Assembly (NCBI GenBank): GCA_907163345.1
Contig: CAJQUN010000952.1
Span: 62,001 to 126,000 of the forward strand
Length of the DNA stretch: 64,000 nucleotides
Reading direction: 5' to 3'
From: Haberlea rhodopensis
Taxonomy: Eukaryota > Streptophyta > Magnoliopsida > Lamiales > Gesneriaceae
Part shown: positions 43,680 to 55,552 of the stretch, piece by piece
How positions within the stretch are numbered: position 1 is the first letter of the stretch
How the letters are laid out: each line of letters begins with the position of its first letter
Notes under the pieces: model-generated
What the model was told of the DNA's origin: nothing
What the model saw: only the letters and a program-made list of their open reading frames with translations
Databases searched by the model: none
Position numbers and translations under genes: made by a program

Positions 43680-45237
43680 TGATAGGCTTAGATTTTGAGT
43701 GTTTTTAACTGTAATTTCTTCCTACTTTCCGTTATTTTTCCTGGATGATATTATGCTTTTTGGTGTTTATTCGTTTGTTTCAGGAAAATAGATCGGAAGT
43801 GGAAGAAATGAGCCAATATGAAGATAACGGGCGAAATCGAGGCGAGAAAGAACTAAAATTTAGGAAATGAGATTTTCGGAATCTCGATCGATCGAGATTT
43901 ACTCTCGATCGATCGAGCTAGGCAGAGAGTTGAGCATCAAAGAATTTCAAGTCTCGATCGATCGGTACAAATTTCCGATCGATCGAGCGAGGCAGTGACT
44001 CCAGAGCAAATTTTATTAAAGTCTCGATCGATCGGTGGAAAATCTCGATCGATCGAGCGAGACAGTGAGTTTCAAAAGCTGGCATGAACAGTGCACCGAT
44101 CGATCGAGAAAACCTTCCGATCGATCGAGACGCGAAATCCTGAAGATTTTATTTTCCTTTTTTATCGTGATTGTGGGGGTTTTAAGCGGGAATTTGATTC
44201 ATTCCAAAGAGGGGGAGATATCAGACGATTTTTGCTGGACAAAAGAAGAGCCCTAGCCGCCGCCCAGCCGCCGCCAAGGAGATCCGTTCTTCCGGTTCTT
44301 CGCCCGAGCCAAAGCAAATCAATTCCGGAGTGCAAGGAAGGAACACGAGAAGAAATCACGGTGCAACGCACGGATTCATCCACCGTTTATCGTATTTCTA
44401 AACTTTAATTTATTTGATTTTCAATTCCATTTGATGTTTTTGAGGTCGAGAGACAATAAAACTCTTATGTATTTGATTTAAATTAAATTTAGTTTATATT
44501 ATTGAGTTTTAGTTTCGTTGTGGTTGATTATTGATTCATTGGTATTTGAGCGCATTGATTGTTATTGTTCATAAATTAATTGCTTGTGTAGATCAAAGTC
44601 TAGCTAGCTTTGATTGAATTTGAGGGTTACAGCCGAGATCGAGAGATAACGTTGTAACACGCTCCATTAATTTATGATGTATGTTACGATTGAGATCGAG
44701 AGATGATATCGCATACGTGAGAACTTGGAATCGAGAGATTTAGAGTTATAAGGTTTTGATAATCTATGCAACTTTGAATTAGTAAATAGGTGCACGAGAG
44801 TGACTTATTCTAATTTATCGTTAGTTTCTTTACAGCTCGAGAGAGTGTATCGAATAATATCGAAAACCGTTCACCTTTAGAATCAATTGGTTGATAATTT
44901 GAGAATTCCATTGAATCATTAGAGATAACATAATTGAACGACGAGCTCGGTAATTTTCTCGAGTAACTTACCTTTGCATTTCCGGAACCATCCTATTCAT
45001 TATTTCTAGTTTAAATCTTTATTCTTTAGTTTAATTTGGCTCTAGTTAATCAAACTTCTTAAATCGTAGGCTAAATATAATTTTATTAATCTTATTTGGT
45101 ACTTATACGTTAGTCCCTGTGGATTCGACAACCCGTACTTAATTTTCACTATACTAAAACTTGACAACCGTGCACTTGCGGTAGAATCGCTTCACAATAC
45201 ACTTTGAAATATCTTTTGTTTAAAAATAAAGCGGTCA
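43680..45237 (+). mobile_element. F2: solo LTR, Athila type, TSD ATGTG/GTGTG
   Basis: 1558 bp, near-identical to F1. Target duplication ATGTG (43675-43679) versus GTGTG (45238-45242), one change; the uninterrupted site is visible at 59505-59515. Array pairs 43885/43906, 43955/43976, 44025/44046 and 44097/44118, all 21 bp apart with periods 70, 70 and 72. Confidence 0.94.
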
Positions 45238-46069
45238 GTGTGATATCTGTAGTAGCCTATTTGATGATTTAATCATATTTGATTACAGAACTGGTATAAC
45301 AGGAATGGTTTTAGTTGATCAATGAGATGATCAACTGGCTTTTGAGAATTTAATGGTTTGGTTATTTTGAGAACAAGGACAATATAGAGGATCCCAGATG
45401 AGGATGATACCATCCAGGAGTATCATTTAAATTCATGACATTTACATTCTGTAAATTATGAAATGTAATATTATGATTATTGGATTGGTGGTATTGGTAT
45501 GCTCACCCCGTGTGGGGGCTGTCTCTGTTGGGGCATGTGATACAGGTGCAGCAGTAGCTTTGGAGTCGAGCTCGGGCTGTTGATCTGAGGTACTTCCAGG
45601 ATTGAAGTACCAGAGCTGGTTGAATAAGTACGTAGATCCAGAGTTGAGATCGAGCTGCGCTTCTGAGGTGCTTCTAGGATTGAAGTACCAGTAACGGTAT
45701 ATGGTCGAGTATTTTATACATTAGATACACGCTTATTCATTGGGTGCTCTCATGTGAGTACGTTTTTACGTGTATATGGAATGTATAGATGGGCATGGTT
45801 TTCTCTCTTCATTTATTGTCGGCATGCAAATTAAATATGGAATTGCTAAATGAACTGAGAGTCTGTTAGTGTATTATTAGGGTGCATACTATGAAAGTGG
45901 TTTTGGTTCGGGAAGTTGAATATTATGGGGTTCAAATGCAAGAAATTTTATAGATGGTATATGATGTTATACTTGCACATGGTTTCCTTCCCATGATAAT
46001 ATGATTGTATGCACTGATGGCATGGATTAATACACTAATAACGGGTTAAGGGCACGGGGGGTCCTTACA

Positions 46070-49000
46070 TTAGTGGTATCAGAGCAGTGGTTTGCTCTTT
46101 GGGGCTGTTAAGGGCCTGGAACATGCTGATAGGAATGGGTAGCACATATTTATCCATGATGGTAGTTTGTGTTGTGTGACACAACTATTTGTTTATGTGC
46201 TTTTATGATGTGGAATGTGGTATAGCTAACCATGATGGTTGCAGGATCATATGGAATACGATGAAATGAGATTGATGGGAACGGATTACACTTGATATGA
46301 AAGTGTTATAAGAATTTGATGCTGTAGGAAAAATCAGGAAATGAGAAACATTATACGTTGTCTAAGGACAGGAATGGTGGATAACAGACAGTGGAATATT
46401 CGGGTATGATTTCCATATGATTGTGAGATTTCAATTGATATTGAGCATGCAAATATATTGCAATTAGAGTCCTGCTACGGGTATATCACCAGAGATGGAT
46501 CATAATATTTGCCGCTCATATGTCGAAGCGATGGTTAATGCCGCTGTCATATCATAGCGAGGGATCTTATTGAGAAGCCGATATAACGTAGTAGGATTTG
46601 TGGACTGTTGTGCTAACCTTGATGCAGGTGTATGGAAATTTCGATGAGATTGTACAAAATGGGCATCACTCTTGAGTCCAGAGGACAATGTGCACATGTA
46701 CGGGGTCACCTCTTGCGCCTACGGGGCATCTAGTACGTGCATGGGAGTACCTCTTGGGCCTGCGGAATTATGCCGCTGTCATGTCAAAGCGATGATGCCG
46801 CAATCGTGTCGAAGCGATGGTAAATGCCGCTCTCACATCGAAGCGATGAAGCTGCTGTCATGTCGAAGCGATGATTACCGTCATGTCAAAGCGATGATGT
46901 CGCTGTCGTGTCGAAGCGATGATACATGCCACTGTCACGTCAAAGCGATGATGCCGCTGTCATGACGTAGAGACGAGATCGTGGAACAAAGTGCTGCATT
47001 TAATGTGAGCCACCTCTTGAGTCCGAAAGGGGCAAAGTGATACATGAGTGTGAGTACCTCTTGAGTCCACGATTATACCGCTGATTGTATGGCGATGGTT
47101 CTTGCCGCCAATTGTATAGCGATGGTTTATGCCGCTGATTATTGGCGATGGTTTATGCCGCTGTGTATTTATAGCGATGGTACATTCTGCTAGTTTATTG
47201 GCGATGGTTCATGCCGCCAGGTATTATATAGCGACGGGTCATTCCGCTACATCTATTGGCGATGGTTCATGCCGCCAGGTATTATATAGCGATGGGTCAT
47301 TCCGCTACATCTATTGGCGATGGTTCATGCCGCCAGGTATTATACAGCGATGGGTCACTCCGCTACATCTATGGCGATGGTTCATACCGCCGGATATCTA
47401 TGGCGATGTTTTATGCCGCTGACTCTATGGCGAGGGATAGCGATGAGTATGCCGCTATCTTGATAGCGATGAGGTATGGTATATTACTGTTTTGCTAGCA
47501 TTATTCTGGATGCCATGTGTTGTTATATACCGTCATGTGTTTGACGATGAGATTATGGATGTCATATATCGACATATACCGTCAAGAGTTGACGATGTTA
47601 TTTTGGATGTCATATGTTGACATATGCCGTCACGGGATGACGATGACATAGCGGAGGTTCTATGTAGACGTGTAGCGTCGTGTTGATGAATAATACGTCT
47701 GGGTGTACGTATTTAGTCATATGGTTTGAGTGCCGTTGATGAGCACATGGTAGTGTCTGAGTCACTAGTTGACGAGACCATTATGCCGAGCAGGTTGCTC
47801 GAAGAATTATTGGGTGCACCATACATGAAGTGTACCGCAGCACATATTTTAAGTATATATTGTACGAGTAGTGGTACCTTTGGGTATACTCGTTGGAATG
47901 GCTATGGCCAAGTGACAGGTAATAGGAGTAGTTGTTGAGGAAACTACTGCTTATACCGATGTGACATGTGGTGGACATGATCACACCACCCCTAAGGGTG
48001 TGGAATAAATCCTACGGAATTAGGATTGCTTTGTGGTTGAGTAAGGACACCGGGATGTCCGTAGTACTTGGGGGGTTTTAGAGAAATATTGGTGATGACC
48101 CACTACTCTAAATGGATGTTACGGTATGGTATACTAGTGGAACGTATGATGCATTGGTAGGCTTGGTATAAACCTATGGAGGCAGCGATTTGCTAGCCAG
48201 ATATCATGGCAATGATATATTGTGCTTGTTGGAGCCATTATACTGCACGTTGGGACCGAGTTTGGTGAATCGTATGGTAATACGATGAGGGTCTATGGTG
48301 GACTCTTGTAGTCTCTATGTGGCATGATGATTGAGGCAGGGAATACCTCACGGGGACGTTTATACGTCAAATGTTTTGAGGGACTTGTACCGGGAAAACT
48401 CAATTTTGTTGGGAATACCAATGTGAGTGTCAACAAGTCGTTGTTAGCTCTGGTTGAGCATCTTTGCATATGGAATGCAACGGGAGTCACAATTGAAATT
48501 GTGGGATATAGCTAGTGGGTAACACTACTATATTGATTTTATCTCTTGGAGAGATTGGGATTGTACTGTCATGGAGACAGCTGATATCGATCGTGGGTTG
48601 ATTGTAAATCAGCCATGGTAATCATTACTGGTGTTGGACTGAGTAATGGATTTCTTACCTTTCGATGAGACGTTTGAGGAAACGTCTCCGGGGAAATGCT
48701 CGAGATTGTGGAGTACTATGGCATTAGTACAGAGCATCATTAAAATGAGTAGACATGGCATATACGGATTTCGATTTGGCAATGGTGGCATTGAGTCACT
48801 ATTCTGAACCAGTCACGTATTTGTTGGTTCTAGGGTATGTTTTGGTAAATATATCCAGGTTTCCGAACGGTGGTTCGAGTTTGGAGGGTCATGGATTCAT
48901 GACACTTTCCTTATAAGGAAAGCGGTATTGTCATACCTACCGATTGGGAATCTTTGGGAGATTCAATGAGTCGGCTTGTGTGGTGTTGATGTTGGGATCA

Positions 49001-49100
49001 CACCATTGGTCGTTGGTCTGTCAATCATTGTTCTCCGCGATGTGAGAATAACTGGAGATTGACAGTGGGTTTTGGGACTTTGGGTATGTTTGGAGATACC
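46070..49100 (+). mobile_element. Family A copy 2: internal domain, 5' part
   Basis: Non-coding; all ORFs are under 100 codons and repeat-derived. PBS TGGTATCAGAGC at 46074-46085. Hairpin-module arrays at 46770-46970 and 47070-47470. Then a chain of short inverted repeats with unrelated arms, e.g. TGTCA/TGACA (47608-47622), GACGT/ACGTC (48354-48367), CACAATT/AATTGTG (48487-48505), GAGACGTTT/AAACGTCTC (48667-48688), GAACCA/TGGTTC (48804-48830), CTTTCCTT/AAGGAAAG (~48904-48922). Interrupted by B at 49101 and resumed at 56872. Confidence 0.88.
46770..47470 (+). repeat. CCGCT...AGCGA hairpin-module arrays in A2
   Basis: First block (46770-46970): about eight ~25-30 bp units reading CCGCTGTCATGTCGAAGCGA with variants. 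Second block (47070-47470): ~56-60 bp units GCGATGGTTCATGCCGCCAG and similar. A5 has far fewer copies of the first block (61030-61130), so copy number differs between adjacent elements. Confidence 0.9.
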
Positions 49101-50425
49101 TGATCGCTTTTATTTTCAACAATTAATTCCAATCTAGCGATTTTAGACCGCAAGTGCACGGTGTCATGTTTTAGTATAGATAGGAAGAATACGAATTGTC
49201 GAACCCACAGGGGCTAACAAGCAAGTACCAAATAAGACGCTTTTAACTATATTTAACCTACGATAATTAATTAATAATTAAACTAAATTAAACTACTATA
49301 ATCCAACCAAGATATTCGACGATCGCGAGAAAAATCCACAAGAAAGAATTATCAAGACAATTATTCTCCTAACCCAACTCTTACAATTCTCTTCTCCATA
49401 CATCTCTAAGGTGACGGGTTTTCCGAATTTATTCAATACACTCTCTCGAGCTATATTAAATCTAACATCAAATTGCAACAAGTAACTCTCGTTCACTTAA
49501 TTAACAATTTAATATTGAATGCGCTTTATGAAAACCACTAACTCTAGATTAAACAACCCAAAACTATCATTCGTATGTGATTTTATCTCTTGATCTCAAT
49601 CTTTAACACACGGCATGAATTATTATATCGTATTTATAATTTCATCTCTCGATCTCAATTACAATAAAATATCATCAAAGGTGATCAATCCTTCAAAAGC
49701 ATTAAGAACAATAACACATGCACTTAGAAGATATATGAATTCAATCTCAAAATCATTAGGAAAAACTATGTTATTGATATCTCTCAATCATCAAAAACAC
49801 AACAAATCCAATTATTCATGTAAAACAATAATAGAAAAGTAAAAGAAAACTCCCAAGTCGACTCCTTCGTTGATTCTCGATCCTTTCTCGCTTCTTTCTC
49901 GATCGTGCTCCTCGATTCTCTTGTTGGCTTGTTCCAATTCCTCGGATGAAGTGGTGATGGTGGATTAAGGTGATATGGAGTATGGAGGGGCGGAGGCTAT
50001 TCCTAGGTCAAAAAGTATGATTGTGGTTGAAATTTTCGTCCAATATATAGAGGGATAATAATTATGGACTTCCCTTTTGCACACAAACTCTACAAGGAAT
50101 TTATTTTTCAGCAATTTCTTCCGGCCGATCGATCTAGACTGACTGCCCGATCGATCGCCAATGTTCTGCCAGCCTCGATCGATCGAGACTTGAGTCTCGA
50201 TCGATCGAGATGCTTTTTAATTTTTTTTTATTTTCTTTTTCTTGACGCGTTCGCTCGGTTTGGTCATTTTTCATCATTTTTGGCTCATTTCCTCTACTTT
50301 TATGAATTTCAACATTGATTCCTGAAATATAGAAATATATACCATAATCCGTAAAATAATCCAAGAATCAACACGAAAACATATTCATATCATAGCATAA
50401 AAACACGTAATATTCAACCCTATCA
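49101..50425 (-). mobile_element. B: 3' LTR
   Basis: 1325 bp, in element orientation TGATAGGGTTG to AAAAGCGATCA. Palindromes at 50126, 50148, 50176 and 50198 (pairs 22 bp apart, period 50). A TATATA box on the minus strand near 50044-50051 lies ~75 bp downstream of the array; the 5' LTR copy has lost it by a short deletion. Confidence 0.92.
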
Positions 50426-52017
50426 ACTCCCCCAAACTTATCACTTAATCGTACTCGATTAAGCATAAAATCATAAGGTATAGTTCATTCTTGATATTTG
50501 AAACAATTATTTCATGACTTGCTTATTCTCAGAAATCTCATGCACATATACAAAAGTTGACAAGACATGTTTTCTCCTAATTCAAGCAACACATCTCAAA
50601 ATCGGAACGTGTGTGTGTGCTATAGTCAATCTCAAGTTTCATGCACCTATTCAAGATCAAATCATGTTAATCAACTCAAAATCGAGATTATCATCAAGCA
50701 TCACATAAGCCTATTTTCAAACAACTTCTCCACTAATGATAGTTACTCCCTAGACTTGGATCAAAAGGACTTTTTAAGCTTGTAATGTAAGGCCTTTGGT
50801 GTTGGCTTCAAAGAAAAGACAGGGGAACACAAAGAAGAGAGTATAATCATGGAAAGTTCAAATTTTTAGCACAAGTTTGAGCTTCTCTTCTTTTTCTTTT
50901 ATAGCCTTGGCCTCTTGGGGTCTTATGTAGTCACTTTTTTCTCAAGGCTTTATCTATCTTTTCTTTTCTCATTCATCAATTTTTTTCAACAATTATCTCA
51001 TCAATATAGCAAATTATGTGCATCTAATGAGAACCATTATACTGCCTTTAGGTAAAGATAATTCTTTCAATTTAGGCTCATAAAGGTGGGTACAATGAGT
51101 TTGCCAAAGAATATTGAATGGAGTCTAATTATATGCAATGCATATACCATCCTTTTTCAATTAAGCTCAAATGGGACACTAGGGATTTGACATAAATCAT
51201 GGTAAGCTTGAAAAGCTCAAATGTGTCAAAGATCGCCTAGATCATTTCCAAGTCAAGTTTGTAACTATAAAATTTCGCCTCAAAGTGTTATCATCAAATA
51301 AGTTCTAGGATAACTCTAAGATGCTCAAGACAAATCATTAAGTTCACAACAATTATCACTATTCAACATGCAATCCACAAGATCATGACTCATTGTGCTC
51401 AATATATTCCTCATTCTTGACATGCTAACTCAAATTAGGATATTCATGTACAAGTCCAATAATCATCACAAATAAAGTTCATATGCATAGTGAGATCAAA
51501 CTCTTCATTGAATAGTCACTACTATATTCATTCGTTTCTCAAGTTTGCACTCATAAAAAAAAAAATTTAGCTCATAATAATCGGACGATTCAAGTGTCAA
51601 TTAAGCACACAACATGCGAATAAAACAAGTAAACATGCAAGCCACTCCCCCAAAATTAAATCAAACATTGCCCTCAATTGTCAAATGAATCAAACGGGAA
51701 AAAGCAAACTCCCCTGATCAAGACGCTTGCATGAGGGTTGAGGAATATTGACTTTTGAAAGTTCCACTGTTGTAGGGGTTCATTGCTCCAACTGAGTACC
51801 TGGCAAGAGAAGAATGCAAATGGTACAATATTCGACTCGAGAGATAAACAAAACTAAAAACAAAAACTGAAAATCAAATAACAAAACTAAATAGCAAAAG
51901 GATACGCTTGGGTTGCCTCCCAAGAAGCGCTGATTTCTAGTCGTCGTCTTGACTGTCAGAAGCAACCATCAAAGAGCGGTTGTCGCCCATAGTAAGTATC
52001 GTATGATACCACTAATG
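50426..52017 (-). other. B: 3' non-coding region with PPT
   Basis: PPT 50426-50441 (minus TAAGTTTGGGGGAGT). A conserved block at 51265-51345 is shared with C and D. TTTTGGGGGAGTGG (minus) near 51643-51656 repeats the PPT-like phrase. Near 51905-51925 the minus strand has CTTGGGAGGCAACCCAAGC, a phrase I associate with the end of Athila coding regions. No coding sequence. Confidence 0.75.
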
Positions 52018-54417
52018 TGTAAGGACCCCCGTGCTCTTAACCCGTTATTAGTGTATTAATCCAAGCATTTAGTGCATGTAATCATTTATGTAAGGGGGGA
52101 ACCCCTTGTCATCATAGCAAATCACGCATATAATAAATTTCCGTTACATTATTCCATATAATGTTTAATTCCCCCGACCAAGTCCACATACATATCATGC
52201 ACCAATATAATACACTAACATGTTCTCAGTTCATTTAGCAATTCATAATTAATTGCATGCCACACATAAACGAAAAGAGAAAGGCCATTGCCTTCTTTAT
52301 ACAATCCATATACATAAGATACTGCTCACATGCGAGCATCGAATAAGTATACGTGTATCTAATGTATAAAGTATCATGCTCAATACCGTCGCTGGTACCT
52401 CGATCCTGGAAGCACCTCAAATCCACAGCTCGAGCTCAACTCCAAGCCATCGATGTACCTAATAACCTGCCCCAACAGAGACAGCCCCCACACGGGGTGA
52501 GCATACCAATATCCCAAATCCAATAATCACAACAATACAATTCATAATTTACAACAATGTAAATACTATGAAATACAACATATACTCCCTGGATGGTATC
52601 ATCTTCATCCGGGGTTTCCTGTACTGTCCCTGTTCTCAAAACACTGAAACCATTAAATTCCCAAATGCCAGTTAATCATTACATTGATTAATATATCCAT
52701 TAGCCATATACCGATATCATAATCAATAGCATCAAATCATTAAACAATGATTACAGACATTTCATATATCCCACTTATGGTCCCATAGTTCTATTCCATT
52801 GCTCGCTCTACAATAGCGGAATTTCATTCCCACGCATGCTCAACAGCAGTGGCGTCGTAACCGATGCTCGCTCAAGGGCGACGGTATCCTAATCATTGCT
52901 CGCTCAAAAGCGGCACCATATGATTCCCAATGCATATATATATCCATTGTAGCAATTACCATAAACCATGCATTTTCATATACATTTATTGCTATACCAT
53001 GCATCATGCATTCCCATACATATTCATTGCAATACAGTGTACCAAGCACTCAACAATTGCAATTATATAAAAGGGCTATGCTCGTACGTTAAACGTACCT
53101 TATACTTCCGTAGTTCGAGTCCAACATTGCCTGAGTCCCACGACCCAATGAATTACGTGCTAACACATAAATAGTTCACAATTAAACACAAGCATGCACC
53201 CACATGCCCAAGCACGTTCATAACCCCCAATCCTATCGTCAATCCATGACGATTACCAAAATAAAAGTCCCCGGCTAAGCATGCATATTATCCAAAATAT
53301 TCCATTTTTCATGTTTAAAAGATAGCCAAAACCCAACCAAGAATTCCGTTTTATAAAACTTTGGCTCCAACCATCCATTTTAAAAGTATAGCATTCTCAT
53401 TGGAATGTAGACATTTTCCCGGAAAGGGCCCCTTTAAACCTTGATTCCAAAATCCCGACATTTTTCCCAAAATTCCAAAAAACCAAGTCTTATGGGCGGC
53501 GATCGATCGCCTCTTTAGCGCGATCGATCGCCCCTATCCAGTGGGCAAGATCGCCTCCTCGCGATCGATCGCCAACATGCTCGCGATCGATCGCCTAAAC
53601 CACGCGATCGATCACCTGCACTGCTCACCGCCTTCAAAAATGCAGATGCACGTCGCGATCGATCGCCCCACCTCGGCGATCGATCGCCACCTGCGATTTC
53701 CAAAATATTCGAGCTTCCATGGTGTTTTTCACACCAAAACTCAAAACCAACACCCCAGACACCTTCAACACCTCAAAAACTCCATTAAAACCAATAAAAA
53801 CACTAAAAACTCAACTTTGGATTTTTCTCAAAAATCCCCAATTACCGAACCCAACAAAATACTCAACCAAAACCCACCATACCACTATCAAATCGAAGAT
53901 AATGACGAGGGGAAGATTAATACCTGATTATCTTCGAGAAAACCGGCCTCCGAGCCAAGCTACCATCGATTTTCCCATCATGGGAGAAGAGGGGAAATGG
54001 GGGGAGAAGGGTTAGGCGTTGAGAGAGAGAGGAGAGAGGGAAGGGTTCCGTGCCAAATGACGTAATACCGAGTCCACATGGTATATATAGTACCAAAACT
54101 CAAAAATACCAATCCCTTCACAAATACATCATGATTCATTAAATATCATCTGTTTTCAACAATCATCTCTCTAACCTCAATTCCCATTACCATCCCCAGT
54201 ACAAAGTACTCCGGACCCCAAATACCACCAAAGACCAAATTCACTGTTATCACCACGATGAGAATACAATCTCATCCCTTGGGTCCAACGACTCCAAAAA
54301 CAGGATTTAAAATCCCCGGGAGTCTCTAACCGCAATTAATACACAATTGCTACAATTAAAATCCATTAAGGATTATCACTACATCGGGATTAACACCAAT
54401 AATTCCTGGACATCACA
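52018..54417 (-). mobile_element. Solo family A LTR inside B
   Basis: 2400 bp, minus orientation, from TGTGATGTCC (54417) to CCTTACA (52018). Possible target duplication TAATG/TAACG with one difference. The bases beyond its 3' end (minus CATTAGTGGTATCA) resemble the A primer-binding region, so a few internal bases may remain. TATA box 54082-54089. Array at 53500-53686 with spacings 21, 41, 22, 21, 51 and 21. Confidence 0.85.
53500..53686. repeat. CGATCGATCG array in solo A LTR
   Basis: Sites at 53500, 53521, 53562, 53584, 53605, 53656 and 53677, all but one exact, with mainly G/C flanks. In window orientation the spacing pattern is almost that of G (21, 41, 21, 20, 50, 21). Confidence 0.93.
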
Positions 54418-54762
54418 TAACGTGTCTTCATTCAGTATGCCCTCAAGATTGGCAAGATTGTAACAGTGTAAGCTCGTCGCTCCAACAACATTCTTCATGA
54501 AATGGTAGGCATTGGAGAATGATTCTTGACTTGGCTTTGTATCTTGGAGGATGTAGTGCGGTGAAATTGGCATCGATGAAAAATACGGATCCACATATAG
54601 CATAGAACATGTCTCCATCGATGGGCTCAAATCAGAATATTCGAACGTCTCTTCCTTCTCCAACATCACACTCGACTCATCTTCACATGGGAACTCCTCG
54701 GATGACATCTCTGAAGTAGTCTCAATCTCTTGAAGAGGCTCAAATTCCCTTGACTCTTCCAC
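54418..54762 (-). pseudogene. B: acidic ORF of unknown function (gag tail)
   Basis: Open segment overlapping the end of the gag ORF in another frame and probably its original continuation. Contains FEPLQEIETTSEMSSEEFPC, DESSVMLEKEETFEYSDL, PYFSSMPISPHYILQDTKP and VVGATSLHCYNLANLEGI. Very Glu/Ser-rich; no domain recognised. It runs into the solo A LTR at 54417. It may be a lineage-specific gag C-terminus or captured sequence. Confidence 0.55.
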
Positions 54763-55530
54763 ACTAGTAGGATCACTCCCGAAACTTGGTTGGTTGAGTG
54801 ATAGTCATCATATAACCAAACTCGATTCCTCGCCTCTTGATTTGTAGCCCTCATCTCTTTCTCTTGGCAGCTAGTTGAAATTGTTTCCATGAGGACTGCC
54901 ATTTGCTGCTCCAGCTGATGCATAGAGTTGGTTTGGCACTCCAAACTGTTCTCAGTTGATGCCATGAATCTTGCTAAGGTATCCTCTAACTGGGTCGTGA
55001 CGTTTGCAGAACTATCTCTCCTCTCTTCGTGATGTTCAATTGGTTGTGGTGTCTCAATTGGGTAGTGAGGCTCCGGTGGGTATTGGTGACTCCAACCTTG
55101 TAGTGAAGGATCACACTGCCAGTGATGATCGAAGTCCGCCATATCATTGAACAGGTGCACCACACTGTCCTCATCTCTATCAACCAAGGAACTCCCAGTC
55201 ATCAGTGCTCCGCTCAATACCCATTCTTGTGTCTGTGCATCCAGCCCTTTGAAAAAATATTGCATGAGAGTATAGTTCGAAAAATTGTGATACCGGAATA
55301 TGTTGGCCAATTCAATGAATCTCTCCCAAACAACGTAGAACGGCTCGAAACGTTGTTGGGCAAAGCTTGTGAAGGCTTGTTGATGTAGCTTCTCCAAGTA
55401 CCTCACAAGACAAACAAAACAAAACAAAAATATAATTTAAATCTCTTTTTTTTCCCGATAATTTAGAAAACAAAACAAAAACAATGGTTAAATTACAGTC
55501 AAAGAACCTAGTATGATATTATTAAAGTTA
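54666..55530 (-). pseudogene. gag: B: gag, N-terminally truncated
   Basis: ORF 54666-55427 (253 codons). The capsid-domain end reads RFEPFYVVWERFIELANIFR and MQYFFKGLDAQTQEWVLSGA, aligning by eye with the SLYEAWDRSKDLLRRCPHHG region of C gag. Then NDMADFDHHWQCD, a Pro-rich part (YPPEPHYPIETPQPIEHHEE) and a helical Gln-rich part (LECQTNSMHQLEQQMAVLME). The first ~200 residues of an Athila gag and the zinc knuckle are absent. Coding begins almost directly after the PBS, so the deletion removed the leader and gag N-terminus. Confidence 0.78.
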
Positions 55531-55546
55531 CCCGGCAACAGCGCCA
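55531..55546 (-). promoter_or_regulatory. Primer-binding site, tRNA-Asp type (B)
   Basis: Plus strand CCCGGCAACAGCGCCA equals the 3' end of plant tRNA-Asp with one mismatch. It lies six bases from the LTR, proving minus orientation and the Athila lineage. Confidence 0.9.
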
Positions 55547-55552
55547 AAAACT

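Larger units (their letters stand above)
42019..46069 (+). mobile_element. Family A copy 2: 5' LTR, split by F2
   Basis: LTR parts 42019-43679 and 45243-46069, from TGTGATGCCCGG to GTCCTTACA. TATA box degraded (TATATAGA, 42349). Array at 42737-42944. Stem GTACGT/ACGTAC at 43348-43362. Hairpin GTTGATCA/TGATCAAC at 45314-45335. The left flank CATAT may be its target duplication. Confidence 0.93.
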
